A program made the position numbers and the translations under genes. A stretch of DNA of 64,000 nt, taken from the NCBI RefSeq assembly GCF_017874615.1, contig NZ_JAGIKV010000015.1, positions 87,890 to 151,889 on the forward strand. Direction: 5' to 3'. The stretch comes from Paenibacillus xylanexedens (GTDB lineage: Bacteria > Bacillota > Bacilli > Paenibacillales > Paenibacillaceae). How positions within the stretch are numbered: position 1 is the stretch's first letter; each line of letters opens with the position of its first letter. This document shows positions 8,698 to 17,607 of the stretch, piece by piece. The notes under the pieces are model-generated. The model had not been told where the DNA came from. It did no database searches and saw only the letters and a list, made by a program, of their open reading frames with translations.

Positions 8698-9552
8698 TTA
8701 AAATTCTTCGTACTCGCTTGGGTCCTGATCCCACAACCGTCCATCTGGACGATTAAATGCAGAGATGACCTGCATCTCTTCTGTGCTCAACTCAAAATCG
8801 AATATATCGATATTTTCCTGCTGATGCTGCAAGGAGCCGGCTTTCGGAATTGGAATGGAACCCAGCTGAACATGCCAGCGCAGAATGATCTGGGTTGGCA
8901 TTTTGCCATGGGTTTCCGCGATTCGGAGAATGTTCTCATCCTTCAGAATATCCTGTACGGCATCATTGCCACGTCCAATCGGACTCCAGGATTCGTTCAC
9001 GATGACATGCTTCGTATCCTGTTCCCGCTGATCGGCTTGGTCGAAGAATGGATGCAGCTCAATCTGATTCAGACTCGGCGCTATCCCCGTTTCCTTAATC
9101 AGCCGTTCATTGTGCTCAGGCAGGAAGTTGCTGACTCCAATGGATCGGATATATCCACGTTTTTTAGCTTCGATCAGCGCTTGCCATGCCTCGACATACA
9201 TGTCCTTCTTCGGATTGGGCCAGTGAATCAGATACAGGTCGTAATAATCCAGATCCGCTCTGTACAGGGATTCCTGGATTGCCACCAGTGCTTTATCATG
9301 AGCGTGATAACGCCCTGGCAGCTTCGAGGAAATGAGCAGTTCTTCTCTGGCGATGGAGCTTTGTTTGATTGCTCTGCCCACCGTTGCCTCATTCTCATAG
9401 TTATACGCCGTATCAATTAATCGATAACCCGCATCCATTGCAGACGCGATCGATTTAACGCCTTCTTCACCTTTTAAACTATAGGTACCAAATCCAATTG
9501 CAGGTACTTTCAAGCCATCGTTTAATGTGTACTCAGGGATTGTATGATTCAT
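8698..9552 (-). CDS. Aldo/keto reductase
   Basis: A 284-residue NADPH-dependent oxidoreductase of the AKR superfamily (TIM barrel, cytoplasmic). The catalytic tetrad is recognisable: Asp in RLIDTAYNY with Tyr52, Lys in ISSKLPG, and His in LIHWPNP. GVSNF and the C-terminal IPKAGS cofactor segment are present. It resembles the B. subtilis YtbE/YvgN type reductases that act on glyoxals and other aldehydes; substrate unknown. Single-gene transcription unit, ending at a shared bidirectional hairpin. Confidence 0.9.
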   Translation of the reverse strand: MNHTIPEYTLNDGLKVPAIGFGTYSLKGEEGVKSIASAMDAGYRLIDTAYNYENEATVGRAIKQSSIAREELLISSKLPGRYHAHDKALVAIQESLYRADLDYYDLYLIHWPNPKKDMYVEAWQALIEAKKRGYIRSIGVSNFLPEHNERLIKETGIAPSLNQIELHPFFDQADQREQDTKHVIVNESWSPIGRGNDAVQDILKDENILRIAETHGKMPTQIILRWHVQLGSIPIPKAGSLQHQQENIDIFDFELSTEEMQVISAFNRPDGRLWDQDPSEYEEF

Positions 9553-9716
9553 GTGGGAACTCTCCTTTGTGAAAGGTATACGAACAATATGGTAAAAATA
9601 ATGCCCCTCTCCGTTTATCTACCCCTCCATACGTGCTTGAATCAATTGGAAGCCACCACTCCGTTTTAGTCGATGACGGCTTCCTCTTCTAGTTCTCATG
9701 AAGAACGGTCTCCTTT

Positions 9717-10961
9717 TCATTCAAACGAAGAGATGGGCGTGGCCGATAACGGCTGATTACCTATAAAGTTCTTAATTGCACTTGCAGCCTGTTTGTACCC
9801 ACCGGCGTCACGTAGCGTTTTCCCAATAACCCCTGCCTGTTCCCTGTAGGAGGCATTGCCGAGCACCTCTAATACTGCGTTTCTAAGCACATCGGGTGTA
9901 AGGTTATTTTTGTCCACGATGACCCCTGCTCCCAACTCCTGTACCCGGCCTGCTACACGCGGCTGATCCGATGTTAACGGAAGCATGATTAACGGTACAT
10001 CGTAATACAAAGCTTCGCTGGTACTGTTCATGCCTGCATGTGTCAGGAAAGCATCTACGCACTGCAACACTTCTAGTTGAGGGACATAGGGCCTGATGAT
10101 GAAATTGTCAGGAACGAGATCAGCAATAGGCTCTATATCGGTATCCTTCCCAGAAGATAAGATAAACTGCACAGGCAAATCACGAAAGGCCGTAAAGCAA
10201 AGCTTATAGAAATCAAGATCCTTATTTAAAATGGTTCCCATCGAAATATAAACTGCCTGTTTATAAAGAGCATGCAGAGACTCGTTTGCAAAGCCTGGCG
10301 CATCCTTGCGGGGGATAATAGATGGGCCAGTGAATACAAAGCTGTCATCCAGCTTCTCCCCCATGGGTTGAAAATAACGACTTGTATACACAATTTTCAG
10401 TTGTCCTGAATGCCCTGAAAGTTCCGCTAGGGAAGGTACAGCCACATCGAACTGGGAAGCTATTTGCTGGGATATTTCCACGATGCTGTTATATAACTCC
10501 TTGACCTCCTCTGCATCATCCTTCAGTTGATTGTCTGATCCAAGAGGCTCCACAAAAACAAAGGTGCTGGTGGAGCATACCGTTGGTATACCTAGCTTCT
10601 CACCTAAAATTTGTCCTCCCCAGCCTATTATGGAGTCAAAAATGATATAATCGTAGGTTTCATGTTCGATCAGATTCAGAACATCTGGAATAAACCGTTG
10701 AATAACTTTTTCTAATATCATATATAAAAATTGGTAAGGATGCTTGAGTTCAAATGGCTTCATACCAGGGTTGTTGAGCAGGGTTGCCTCGTTGAAGGAG
10801 TAGGCTTTAAATTGTGCGCCTAACGCTTCAATCTTCGTCCGGTATTTTTCGGTACAACAGTAGACCACTTCATCACCGTTCTCTACCAGTTCCTTGATTA
10901 ATCCAAGCGACGGATTGATATGGCCTTCTGCAGGGATCATCACAACTAATACACGTGCCAC
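9717..10961 (-). CDS. MGT-family (macrolide-type) UDP-glycosyltransferase
   Basis: A 414-residue GT-B glycosyltransferase of family GT1. The N-terminal acceptor domain begins VARVLVVMIPAEGHINP, with the conserved catalytic His near residue 13; the C-terminal donor-binding signature THAGMNSTSEAL followed by PLIMLPLTSDQP is clear. The start is placed at a GTG preceded by GGAGGTGA seven bases upstream; the longer reading adds 24 residues without a family match or ribosome site. Relatives (YjiC, OleD) glycosylate small aglycones or macrolides, often for self-protection. No biosynthetic genes lie nearby, so the acceptor is unknown. Confidence 0.88.
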   Translation of the reverse strand: MARVLVVMIPAEGHINPSLGLIKELVENGDEVVYCCTEKYRTKIEALGAQFKAYSFNEATLLNNPGMKPFELKHPYQFLYMILEKVIQRFIPDVLNLIEHETYDYIIFDSIIGWGGQILGEKLGIPTVCSTSTFVFVEPLGSDNQLKDDAEEVKELYNSIVEISQQIASQFDVAVPSLAELSGHSGQLKIVYTSRYFQPMGEKLDDSFVFTGPSIIPRKDAPGFANESLHALYKQAVYISMGTILNKDLDFYKLCFTAFRDLPVQFILSSGKDTDIEPIADLVPDNFIIRPYVPQLEVLQCVDAFLTHAGMNSTSEALYYDVPLIMLPLTSDQPRVAGRVQELGAGVIVDKNNLTPDVLRNAVLEVLGNASYREQAGVIGKTLRDAGGYKQAASAIKNFIGNQPLSATPISSFE

Positions 10962-11049
10962 GGCACTCACCTCCATTAAATTTTCCAATGAACTATCAAG
11001 TGGGGGATATGGTAACCCATTCTTCCAGACCACTAGCTTGAATAAATAA

Positions 11050-11080
11050 AACTCTACTACCTCATTGAGGCGGTAGAGTT
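11050..11080 (-). terminator. Terminator after the secreted PPC-like protein
   Basis: Stem AACTCTAC/GTAGAGTT with an inner CCTC/GAGG helix, followed on the minus strand by TTATTTATT. It separates this gene from the glycosyltransferase gene. Confidence 0.7.
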
Positions 11081-11145
11081 CCTATTCATGAAACGGAAGC
11101 ATTAAAGTCTACGATACCTAACGTTATTTTACTCTCACGAGCTGG

Positions 11146-11595
11146 TCACGGCACCCAGACATCCCTTTTATAAAAGGTTACGCTGTAAGCATCGGTATCG
11201 CTGTATCGTCCATCTTTACTTACCACTTTAAAATATACATTATTGTAGTCGACAAGAACCGTATCCGCTCCTGACGTATTCGTAGAAGAAGCAACCAAAT
11301 TTCCAGCGCTGTCATAGGCGTACAGATCGTAATCATAGCCGGAAGGAGAACCCAGCACGACAGATTTGCCATGCCCTCTGAATGTAAAGTAGTCTACATC
11401 TGTCGGGGATGATAGATAAGACCAAGCACTTCCACCCCAGTAAGCCGGACCGTAGGGAGTGGCCACCGTTTGCGTTGGGATTTTATACGCAGTGCTCAAC
11501 GTGTCATTCGACTCGTAATTATCCGCCAAGGCCGTACCCACAATCGATCCTGATAAAAGCGTTATCATAATAGCAGAATACAATGTTTTCTTCAT
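11146..11595 (-). CDS. Small secreted protein with a pre-peptidase C-terminal-like domain
   Basis: A 149-residue protein. The start is the ATG preceded by GGAGGGAG; residues 1-24 are a signal peptide (two Lys, hydrophobic core, probable cleavage after TALA). The mature part opens DNYESNDTLSTAY, contains DVDYFTF and YDYDLYAYDSAGNLVA, and ends as a compact beta-sandwich. This pattern is typical of PPC domains found at the ends of secreted peptidases and carbohydrate-active enzymes; here the domain stands alone. No catalytic residues are evident, so a binding role at the cell surface or in the medium is likelier than enzymatic activity. Confidence 0.8.
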   Translation of the reverse strand: MKKTLYSAIMITLLSGSIVGTALADNYESNDTLSTAYKIPTQTVATPYGPAYWGGSAWSYLSSPTDVDYFTFRGHGKSVVLGSPSGYDYDLYAYDSAGNLVASSTNTSGADTVLVDYNNVYFKVVSKDGRYSDTDAYSVTFYKRDVWVP

Positions 11596-11724
11596 TTCAT
11601 TCTCCCTCCATTTCTTTTGAAAAGTTAGCACGCCAAAGAGACTCCTTACTTTTTCCCTCGTTCTTAGACACGCCTTCTCAGAAAAATCTCCGAATCACCC
11701 CTTTCAAAATATGGAATTAATTAG

Positions 11725-11754
11725 ATTATAATGTAAACAAATACATATTGTCTA
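11725..11754 (-). promoter_or_regulatory. SigA promoter of the PPC-like gene
   Basis: TAGACA (11749-11754), an 18-base spacer and a perfect TATAAT (11725-11730) on the minus strand, about 130 bases upstream of the start codon. The remaining gap up to the MscS terminator shows no other element. Confidence 0.65.
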
Positions 11755-11922
11755 CTTGTTTTTGCAAACATTCTTTTTTGTTATCTTGCACTGAACCCTA
11801 TCCCATGAACTGACCCTCAGTCTCATAAATAAAACATGTGGATGTGTTCCTGTGATTTTAAAAATTAGCCAACTTACCGACGTGTTCTCACCCATGGCCA
11901 AATTGGAGGGGCATCCAAACGT

Positions 11923-11950
11923 AAAAACGACCACCAATATGGTGGCCGTC
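11923..11950 (-). terminator. Terminator after the mechanosensitive channel gene
   Basis: On the minus strand CGGCCACC pairs with GGTGGTCG (one G-T pair) around a four-base loop and runs into TTTTT. Confidence 0.8.
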
Positions 11951-11972
11951 ACATCTATTTTGATAAATCCTC

Positions 11973-13226
11973 TTAATACTCTCGCGAGTATTGTTTATCC
12001 TCTTTCAGCTGCACAATGTCATGTCCGGTTGGATTCTGGAAGGCCCGTAGTCCAAATGTTGACGCCACCGCGAAGATATGGTCAAAGATATCCGCCTGAA
12101 CGTTCTCATATACACCCCAGTTAATATCATTGCTGAATGCATAGATTTCCAGAGGCAGCCCGCGATCTTCCGGTGCTAATTGTCGCACAATCATCGTCAT
12201 ATCTTTATTGATTTTTGGATGATTCCTCAAATATTGATGGATATATTCCCGGAATACACCGACATTTGTCAGTTGTCTGCCATTCACGTTGCTTTCGGTA
12301 TTCACCTGGTGCTCCATGTTATACGCTTGAATTTCCTTTAATTTTTCCGTGACATAATCAGTAAGGTAGTGGATTTTCTCAAATTCAGCCACCATCTCTT
12401 CCGTACAAAAACGGATACTGCTGATATCAATATAGATACTCCGCTTAATCCTTCTGCCACCGGACACCTGCATACCTCTCCAGTTACGGAACGAGTCCGA
12501 AATGAGGGCGTAGCTTGGAATCATCGTAATCGTTTTATCAAAGTTCATAACCTTTACCGTGTTCAAAGTAATGTCGATGACGTCACCGTCCGCATTATAC
12601 TTTGGCATCTCGATCCAGTCACCAACGCGCACCATATCGTTCGACGATAGCTGTACACCGGCCACGAGGCCCAGGATCGAGTCTTTGAATACGAGCATTA
12701 ATACCGCCGATAACGCCCCAAGTCCACTAAGGATAATGAGCGGGTTCTGTCCGATCAGGCTGGAGATGACGATAATGCCCCCGATAATGAACAGGACAAT
12801 CTTGGCTACCTGAATGTAACTCTTGATTGGGCGAATCTTCGACACCTCATAGCTACGATAGATATCATCGAAGACATTCAGCAGAGCATTCAGAACCGTA
12901 ATCATGATGACAATCATGTAGGTCATTGCTGCTTTTTCAATCAAAGCCTGATAGGGCGGGAAAATATAAGCAGAATAATAGATAATAATGGCCGGCACGA
13001 GATGCGACAACTTATGGAATAACTTCTTCTCCACAATGATGTTGCCCCACTTATACCTATTGTTATTGACGATATGATTAATCGCTTTGAGCACTAATTT
13101 TTTGGCTATAAAGTTTGCCAGTACCGAGATCACTGCTATAAAAATAACCATAATCACATTCGAAAGGTATCCAATGGAAGGTCCACTCATGCCGAGTTCT
13201 TCTAGTTGATTTCTGATAAAGTCCAT
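11973..13226 (-). CDS. MscS-family mechanosensitive ion channel
   Basis: A 417-residue membrane protein resembling the YbdG/MscM branch. Four to five transmembrane helices occupy about residues 17-200; the pore helix region is the Gly/Ala-rich segment IILSGLGALSAVLMLVFKDS, followed by the beta domain with VRVGDWIEMP and the C-terminal alpha/beta domain. An insertion carrying YNADGDV after the beta-domain entry is typical of this branch. It protects against hypo-osmotic shock by releasing solutes. The start follows AGGAGG at five bases. Monocistronic with its own terminator. Confidence 0.9.
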   Translation of the reverse strand: MDFIRNQLEELGMSGPSIGYLSNVIMVIFIAVISVLANFIAKKLVLKAINHIVNNNRYKWGNIIVEKKLFHKLSHLVPAIIIYYSAYIFPPYQALIEKAAMTYMIVIMITVLNALLNVFDDIYRSYEVSKIRPIKSYIQVAKIVLFIIGGIIVISSLIGQNPLIILSGLGALSAVLMLVFKDSILGLVAGVQLSSNDMVRVGDWIEMPKYNADGDVIDITLNTVKVMNFDKTITMIPSYALISDSFRNWRGMQVSGGRRIKRSIYIDISSIRFCTEEMVAEFEKIHYLTDYVTEKLKEIQAYNMEHQVNTESNVNGRQLTNVGVFREYIHQYLRNHPKINKDMTMIVRQLAPEDRGLPLEIYAFSNDINWGVYENVQADIFDHIFAVASTFGLRAFQNPTGHDIVQLKEDKQYSREY

Positions 13227-13331
13227 TGTTTCCTCCTGACATAATCTAGTTTAGCCTATTATTATAAAGTAGTTTGAGAGGGCAAGCAAAGTTTGTGCCT
13301 CCACTTCATTCTTCCTATGTATTATATATAT

Positions 13332-13366
13332 TAAAAAAGAACCCTGTCATTCAAAGAATGATGGGT
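13332..13366 (-). terminator. Terminator after the polysaccharide deacetylase
   Basis: ACCC-TCATTC pairs with GAATGA-GGGT (small bulges) on the minus strand and ends in TTTTTT. Confidence 0.75.
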
Positions 13367-13374
13367 CCACTTGA

Positions 13375-14016
13375 TTATGTCGTCTTTTCATCATGCTCAC
13401 TAGAAATGTCTAACAACTCACTCACCGTCACCAGACGGTACCCTTCCGCGACCAGTTCATCCACCAGCACACGAACCGCCTCCACCGTCTGGGAACGCTC
13501 CCCGTACCCGTCATGGAATATGAGCACGCTACCGGGTTTCACCGCAGACCGGGTATGCTCCAGAATGTACTCAACACCGGGATTGTCCCAATCCCTCGCA
13601 TCACCGTTGACCGCACCAATCGTACGATATCCACGCTCCGCTGCCAGAGACAGTATTTCATCGTTTACGCCAAAATACGGCGGGCGGAAGCAGCGGGCAG
13701 GTTGCCCCGTAACTTTTTGAACAAGATTTTCCGCGCGTTGCAGCTCTTCGCCAGCTTCCTCCAGCGTCAGCTCAGTCAAATTCGGATGTGTGTATGTATG
13801 GTTGGCAATCTCATGCCCTTCACGGTGCACCTCCGCCGCAATCTCCGGGTGGTTCTCTATCTCTTGGCCAATCATGAAAAACGTTGCCCGCCCTCCTGAA
13901 CGGCGGAATATCTCAAGCACTTGATGTGTGTATACCGGATGCGGCCCATCATCAAACGTGAAAGCCACAACCTTTTCCCGAACAGACTCCTGCACTACCA
14001 TTGCGGTATTGACCAT
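13375..14016 (-). CDS. NodB-type polysaccharide deacetylase
   Basis: A 213-residue carbohydrate esterase 4 enzyme. Motif 1 is TFDDGPH (Asp22, Asp23), motif 2 is HTYTHP (His73, His77), motif 3 is RPPYFG, and the C-terminal LIFHDG supplies motif 5, so the zinc triad Asp23-His73-His77 and catalytic residues are all present. It removes N-acetyl groups from peptidoglycan or chitooligosaccharides. No signal peptide is visible in the chosen reading, which is unusual for a wall-acting enzyme; either it acts on cytoplasmic oligosaccharides or it leaves by another route. It sits downstream of a sugar ABC operon but with about 186 bases between. Confidence 0.9.
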   Translation of the reverse strand: MVNTAMVVQESVREKVVAFTFDDGPHPVYTHQVLEIFRRSGGRATFFMIGQEIENHPEIAAEVHREGHEIANHTYTHPNLTELTLEEAGEELQRAENLVQKVTGQPARCFRPPYFGVNDEILSLAAERGYRTIGAVNGDARDWDNPGVEYILEHTRSAVKPGSVLIFHDGYGERSQTVEAVRVLVDELVAEGYRLVTVSELLDISSEHDEKTT

Positions 14017-14202
14017 AAATAATGACCCCTCTCTGCAACTGCCTGGCTACATACCCCCTTATTATTCCATGACCACAGGCTCCGGTCTAGTCCAGAGATC
14101 ACACCTTGCGAAATCCTGAATCAGCCGATATCCACCAGAAAGAGAGCACAGCGAGCGAGCAGCAAGCCCTTCTACCGCCACGCCCTCCAGTCCAGCCTCC
14201 AG

Positions 14203-15078
14203 CTAACCTTTGATTGCACCTGCGATCATACTCTTCTGCACCTGTTTGTTCAGCAGCAGATAGATGACCACCGTTGGCACTGTCGTAATCATCAGTCCAG
14301 CACCAATGATACCCCATTGCGTAATGTACGTTCCCACCATCGACATCATACCCACCGTCAACGTCTGGTAAGCCGTGTTATTGATAAACGTAACTGCAAA
14401 CATCAGCTCATTCCAGCAGGACAGAAATGTGAAGATGGCTACCGTTGATATAGCCGGGGTTACCAGAGGCAGAATAATAGAGAAAAACGTCCGGTATATG
14501 CCGCAGCCGTCAATAACCGCCGACTCCTCCATCTCTCTTGGGATACCTTTGAAAAAACTGCCCAGAATGAATACCGCCATCGGAATGCCAAATGCCACAT
14601 AGGGAATGATCAGAGACCAGTAGCTGTTGAGCAGGCTCAGATTCTTCAAAATAATAAACAATGGCAGCAGCGCCGCATGAATCGGCACCATCATGCCCAG
14701 CAAAATAATCGTCATCGTCAACCCGCTGAGCTTCCAGTTCATTCTTGTGATTGCGTATCCCGTCATGGAGGACAGGATCAGTACCAAGACAATGGAGGCC
14801 GCAGTAACCAGCACACTATTCATAAAATAGGTCAGCACATGGCCGTCGGACATTGCTTTGGTGTAGTTGCTCCACAGAAACGCTTTGGGCAACCCGGCCA
14901 CATCACCGCTGAAGATCTCACTATTATCCTTCAGGGAAAACAGCGCAAGCCAGATGAGCGGGTAAATCTGCACAATCGCAACGAGGATCAGAAACGCTTG
15001 CAGGAACACTTTCCCGATCGGTCCGGAGATGAACCCCGGCTTGGGCTTTTTTTGCAACATGACTTCTACGGTACTCAT
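14203..15078 (-). CDS. Sugar ABC transporter permease (MalG type)
   Basis: A 291-residue inner-membrane subunit with six predicted helices and the EAA coupling loop EESAVIDGCGIYRTFFSIILP near residues 195-215, which binds the ATPase. The family imports oligosaccharides (CUT1). Start after GAGGGAGG; 15 bases separate it from the upstream MalF-type permease, so they form one operon with the binding protein. No ATPase gene is present; CUT1 importers of Bacilli commonly share an MsmX-like ATPase encoded elsewhere. Confidence 0.92.
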   Translation of the reverse strand: MSTVEVMLQKKPKPGFISGPIGKVFLQAFLILVAIVQIYPLIWLALFSLKDNSEIFSGDVAGLPKAFLWSNYTKAMSDGHVLTYFMNSVLVTAASIVLVLILSSMTGYAITRMNWKLSGLTMTIILLGMMVPIHAALLPLFIILKNLSLLNSYWSLIIPYVAFGIPMAVFILGSFFKGIPREMEESAVIDGCGIYRTFFSIILPLVTPAISTVAIFTFLSCWNELMFAVTFINNTAYQTLTVGMMSMVGTYITQWGIIGAGLMITTVPTVVIYLLLNKQVQKSMIAGAIKG

Positions 15079-15093
15079 GCCTTATGCCTCCCT

Positions 15094-15963
15094 CTACTCC
15101 GTTTTGAACAATGAATTAATGAGGATCGTACACACCAAACACTCCACAATAATAAAGACCGAGATCGCACTGCCATATCCGTACCGGAACGTATCAAAAA
15201 TGGTAGCGTACATCAGCGTGCTTGGCACTTCAGTGGTGTAAAATGGCCCCCCACCTGTCAGCACATAGATCAGGTCAAACACCTTGAATGCACCGATGAC
15301 CGAGAATACAAGGCTTACCTTCAGAATGGGTTTCATCAGCGGGATCATAATGGACCACGCAGTCCGAATACGGGAAGCACCATCCATTCGAGCCGCTTCG
15401 AGCACATCCTGAGACACGGACTTCGCACCTGCATACATCAGCAGCATGTGATACCCCACGTACTGCCACAAGGTCGGAATAAATGATGCCGCCAGCGCGG
15501 TGTCCTTCTGCCCCAGCCAGTCCTGTGCCAGGCTGGATAAGCCGATACTTTGCAGCAGCACGTTCAGCAGACCATAATCGGCATTGTAGATTTTTGACCA
15601 CAACTGGGCAATAACCACCGTTGAGATCAACACCGGGATGAAATACACGGTCCGGTAGAAGCCTTCCCCCTTGACGTTAGACGCCAGAATCAGTGCGAGC
15701 ACCAACGAGATCGGCAGTTGAATGAACACCGAAGCACCCGCGAATAACAGGGAGTTTTTGATCGAATTCAGCACACGGGTATCCTTAAACATCTCTACAT
15801 AGTTGTCCAGGCCGATAAATGTACCCCTGCCTACGCCGTTCCAGTCCAGCAGACTGTAATAACTGGAGACAAAGATTGGAATAAGCACAATTCCGCAGAA
15901 GAGAATCAGTGTGGGTAGTACAAAGACGGCTATCGTGCCTTTATTGGAAAATACAGAGTTCAT
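15094..15963 (-). CDS. Sugar ABC transporter permease (MalF type)
   Basis: A 289-residue CUT1 permease with six membrane segments and an EAA loop (LEAARMDGASRIRTAWSI near residues 185-205). The ATG follows AGGAG at a normal distance. It pairs with the MalG-type permease immediately downstream and with the binding protein upstream, from which it is separated by a GC-rich hairpin. Substrate is unknown, although the locus lies near an alpha-mannosidase and a two-component sensor. Confidence 0.92.
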   Translation of the reverse strand: MNSVFSNKGTIAVFVLPTLILFCGIVLIPIFVSSYYSLLDWNGVGRGTFIGLDNYVEMFKDTRVLNSIKNSLLFAGASVFIQLPISLVLALILASNVKGEGFYRTVYFIPVLISTVVIAQLWSKIYNADYGLLNVLLQSIGLSSLAQDWLGQKDTALAASFIPTLWQYVGYHMLLMYAGAKSVSQDVLEAARMDGASRIRTAWSIMIPLMKPILKVSLVFSVIGAFKVFDLIYVLTGGGPFYTTEVPSTLMYATIFDTFRYGYGSAISVFIIVECLVCTILINSLFKTE

Positions 15964-15981
15964 TGTTGTTCTCCTCTCAAA

Positions 15982-16009
15982 GGCGTGACCGGGATATGCC
16001 GGACCACGC
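15982..16009 (-). terminator. Intra-operon hairpin between binding protein and permeases
   Basis: GGCGTG-CCGG pairs with CCGG-CACGCC around a short loop, without a long T-run. Such hairpins after the first gene typically stabilise or attenuate so that binding protein is made in excess over permeases. Confidence 0.55.
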
Positions 16010-16110
16010 CTTGTTTGGGTTCATCTTCATTGTTAACAGGCTTCAGCTTGGCAATCTCACGAGCGTACACATGTAAGGGTTGCAATTGCGCGCATGTTAG
16101 CCTGCGCGTC

Positions 16111-17424
16111 CTACAGGCTCAGCTCTGTTGGTTTGAGCTGTGCCATCTGTTTGCAGAACTCCTCCGGTGTTACATCTCCGGCAAGCAGCTGGGCGATCAG
16201 GTTTTTGTGCGCTTCGGCAGACTCCGCTGGCAGAATGTTATCCCACCACGCGATGAATGAGGTCGCCGTTTTCATAATATCTGCCGCAGACAAATCTAGG
16301 GAGGACAGGCTGGACGTGTCGAGTGCATCTGTTTTCCAGCTTGGCAGGCCGGCTCCAGCCAGGAAACCTTGCGTACCAAGCTGCTCGCTCAGATACATGA
16401 GGAATTCCACGGCTTCCTTCGAATGTTTGGTATTCTGGTTGATGTAGAAACCATCGACGGCTCCGCCGAAGATTTCGGTATTTGTGCCTTTGCCATCCTC
16501 AAATACCGGGAACGGAATCACTTTCACTTTGCCTTTGACCGCGGAGGACGGGTCCTCAATTCCTGCATTGACCCAGTTAGCCTGGAACATCATCGCCCCG
16601 TTGCCTGCATTAAATGCCCCAAGCATCTCGTCATAGCTCATGCTGAACATGCTGCTGTTGAACGCTCCTGCTTGCGCGAGCTGCTGCATCTTAGTCGCAG
16701 CGGCTACAAAGTCGGGTGAATCCCATTTCGACGGATCTTTAAAGGCTTCCATCACCGCAGCATTGCCTGCCTGACGCATCGCAATAATGTCGTACCAGTA
16801 CATGCCTGGCCAGCGGTCCTTCTCTCCAATCACAGCCGGGGTGATCCCCGCCGCTTCCAGCTTGGAGACTGCATCCAGCAGTTCGTTATAGGTGGTCGGA
16901 ATCTTGGCACCCGCCTGCTCGAACAGTTCCGTATTCACGTAAAGGTTGGCGATATGTGTGTATACGGGCAAGGTGTAGATTTTGCCATCCATATTGATGG
17001 CCTCAGCCATTCCAGGACCCATTCGTTCTTTGATATCATCCGTCAGGTAACTTGAGATTTCCAGCACATTGCCGGATTTGATGTACGGCTGCATGAAGCT
17101 GCCGCCACCCATGCCATAGAACAGGTCTGGCGCTTCACCAGCTGCAATCGATGTTTTAACTTTGGTTTTGTACTGTTCTCCTGTCGTGCCCGTACGTTCA
17201 ACCTGGATGTCCGGATGCTCGCTGTTCCATTTCTCAACAATCTCGGGCAGCAGCTTGGCCGAAGGATCGGTATTGCCGACCGATTGATCCCACAGCGTCA
17301 GCTTGATCTTGCCATCGCTCTCCCCCTGTGCACCACCGGACGAACCGGATGAACATGCCGCCAGACTGCTTACAATTCCCAGAGTCAGAATTAGACTTGC
17401 TGATTTTTTTAATAGCGCTTTCAT
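16111..17424 (-). CDS. Sugar ABC transporter solute-binding lipoprotein
   Basis: A 437-residue extracytoplasmic binding protein of the CUT1 family. The signal peptide ends in a lipobox LAAC with Cys24 as the lipidation site, followed by a Ser/Gly-rich linker. The mature part starts KIKLTLWDQSVGN and shows the usual two-lobe pattern (PDLFYGMGGG, then GDVTPEEFCKQMAQL near the end). It captures an oligosaccharide for the two permeases downstream. A cre-like sequence overlaps its start codon. The YesMN-type regulator genes lie directly upstream, 183 bases away, and probably control it. Confidence 0.92.
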   Translation of the reverse strand: MKALLKKSASLILTLGIVSSLAACSSGSSGGAQGESDGKIKLTLWDQSVGNTDPSAKLLPEIVEKWNSEHPDIQVERTGTTGEQYKTKVKTSIAAGEAPDLFYGMGGGSFMQPYIKSGNVLEISSYLTDDIKERMGPGMAEAINMDGKIYTLPVYTHIANLYVNTELFEQAGAKIPTTYNELLDAVSKLEAAGITPAVIGEKDRWPGMYWYDIIAMRQAGNAAVMEAFKDPSKWDSPDFVAAATKMQQLAQAGAFNSSMFSMSYDEMLGAFNAGNGAMMFQANWVNAGIEDPSSAVKGKVKVIPFPVFEDGKGTNTEIFGGAVDGFYINQNTKHSKEAVEFLMYLSEQLGTQGFLAGAGLPSWKTDALDTSSLSSLDLSAADIMKTATSFIAWWDNILPAESAEAHKNLIAQLLAGDVTPEEFCKQMAQLKPTELSL

Positions 17425-17607
17425 CTCTATGGACCTCCCTATGTGTTTTAGTTGGTTCTAGCCCATATTTTAGGCGAACTGTGCGTTGTTCTCCATTTAG
17501 AAAACAGGCATCGATTTGTAATATTCGAACATATGTGGAATTGGAGAGGGGGTGCGCTCACACCTTCTCTACACTCCCCCACACTCCAATTTTTGCATTC
17601 TCGTTTT

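Noticed and set aside
9648..9684. GGAAGCC/GGCTTCC inverted repeat after the glycosyltransferase gene
   Set aside because: Seven-base stem with a loop of over 20 bases and no T-run; too weak to call a terminator.
17410..17423. cre site over the start codon of the sugar-binding lipoprotein
   Set aside because: One mismatch only, but the bases are also simply the codons MKALL common in such signal peptides; not listed as a feature.
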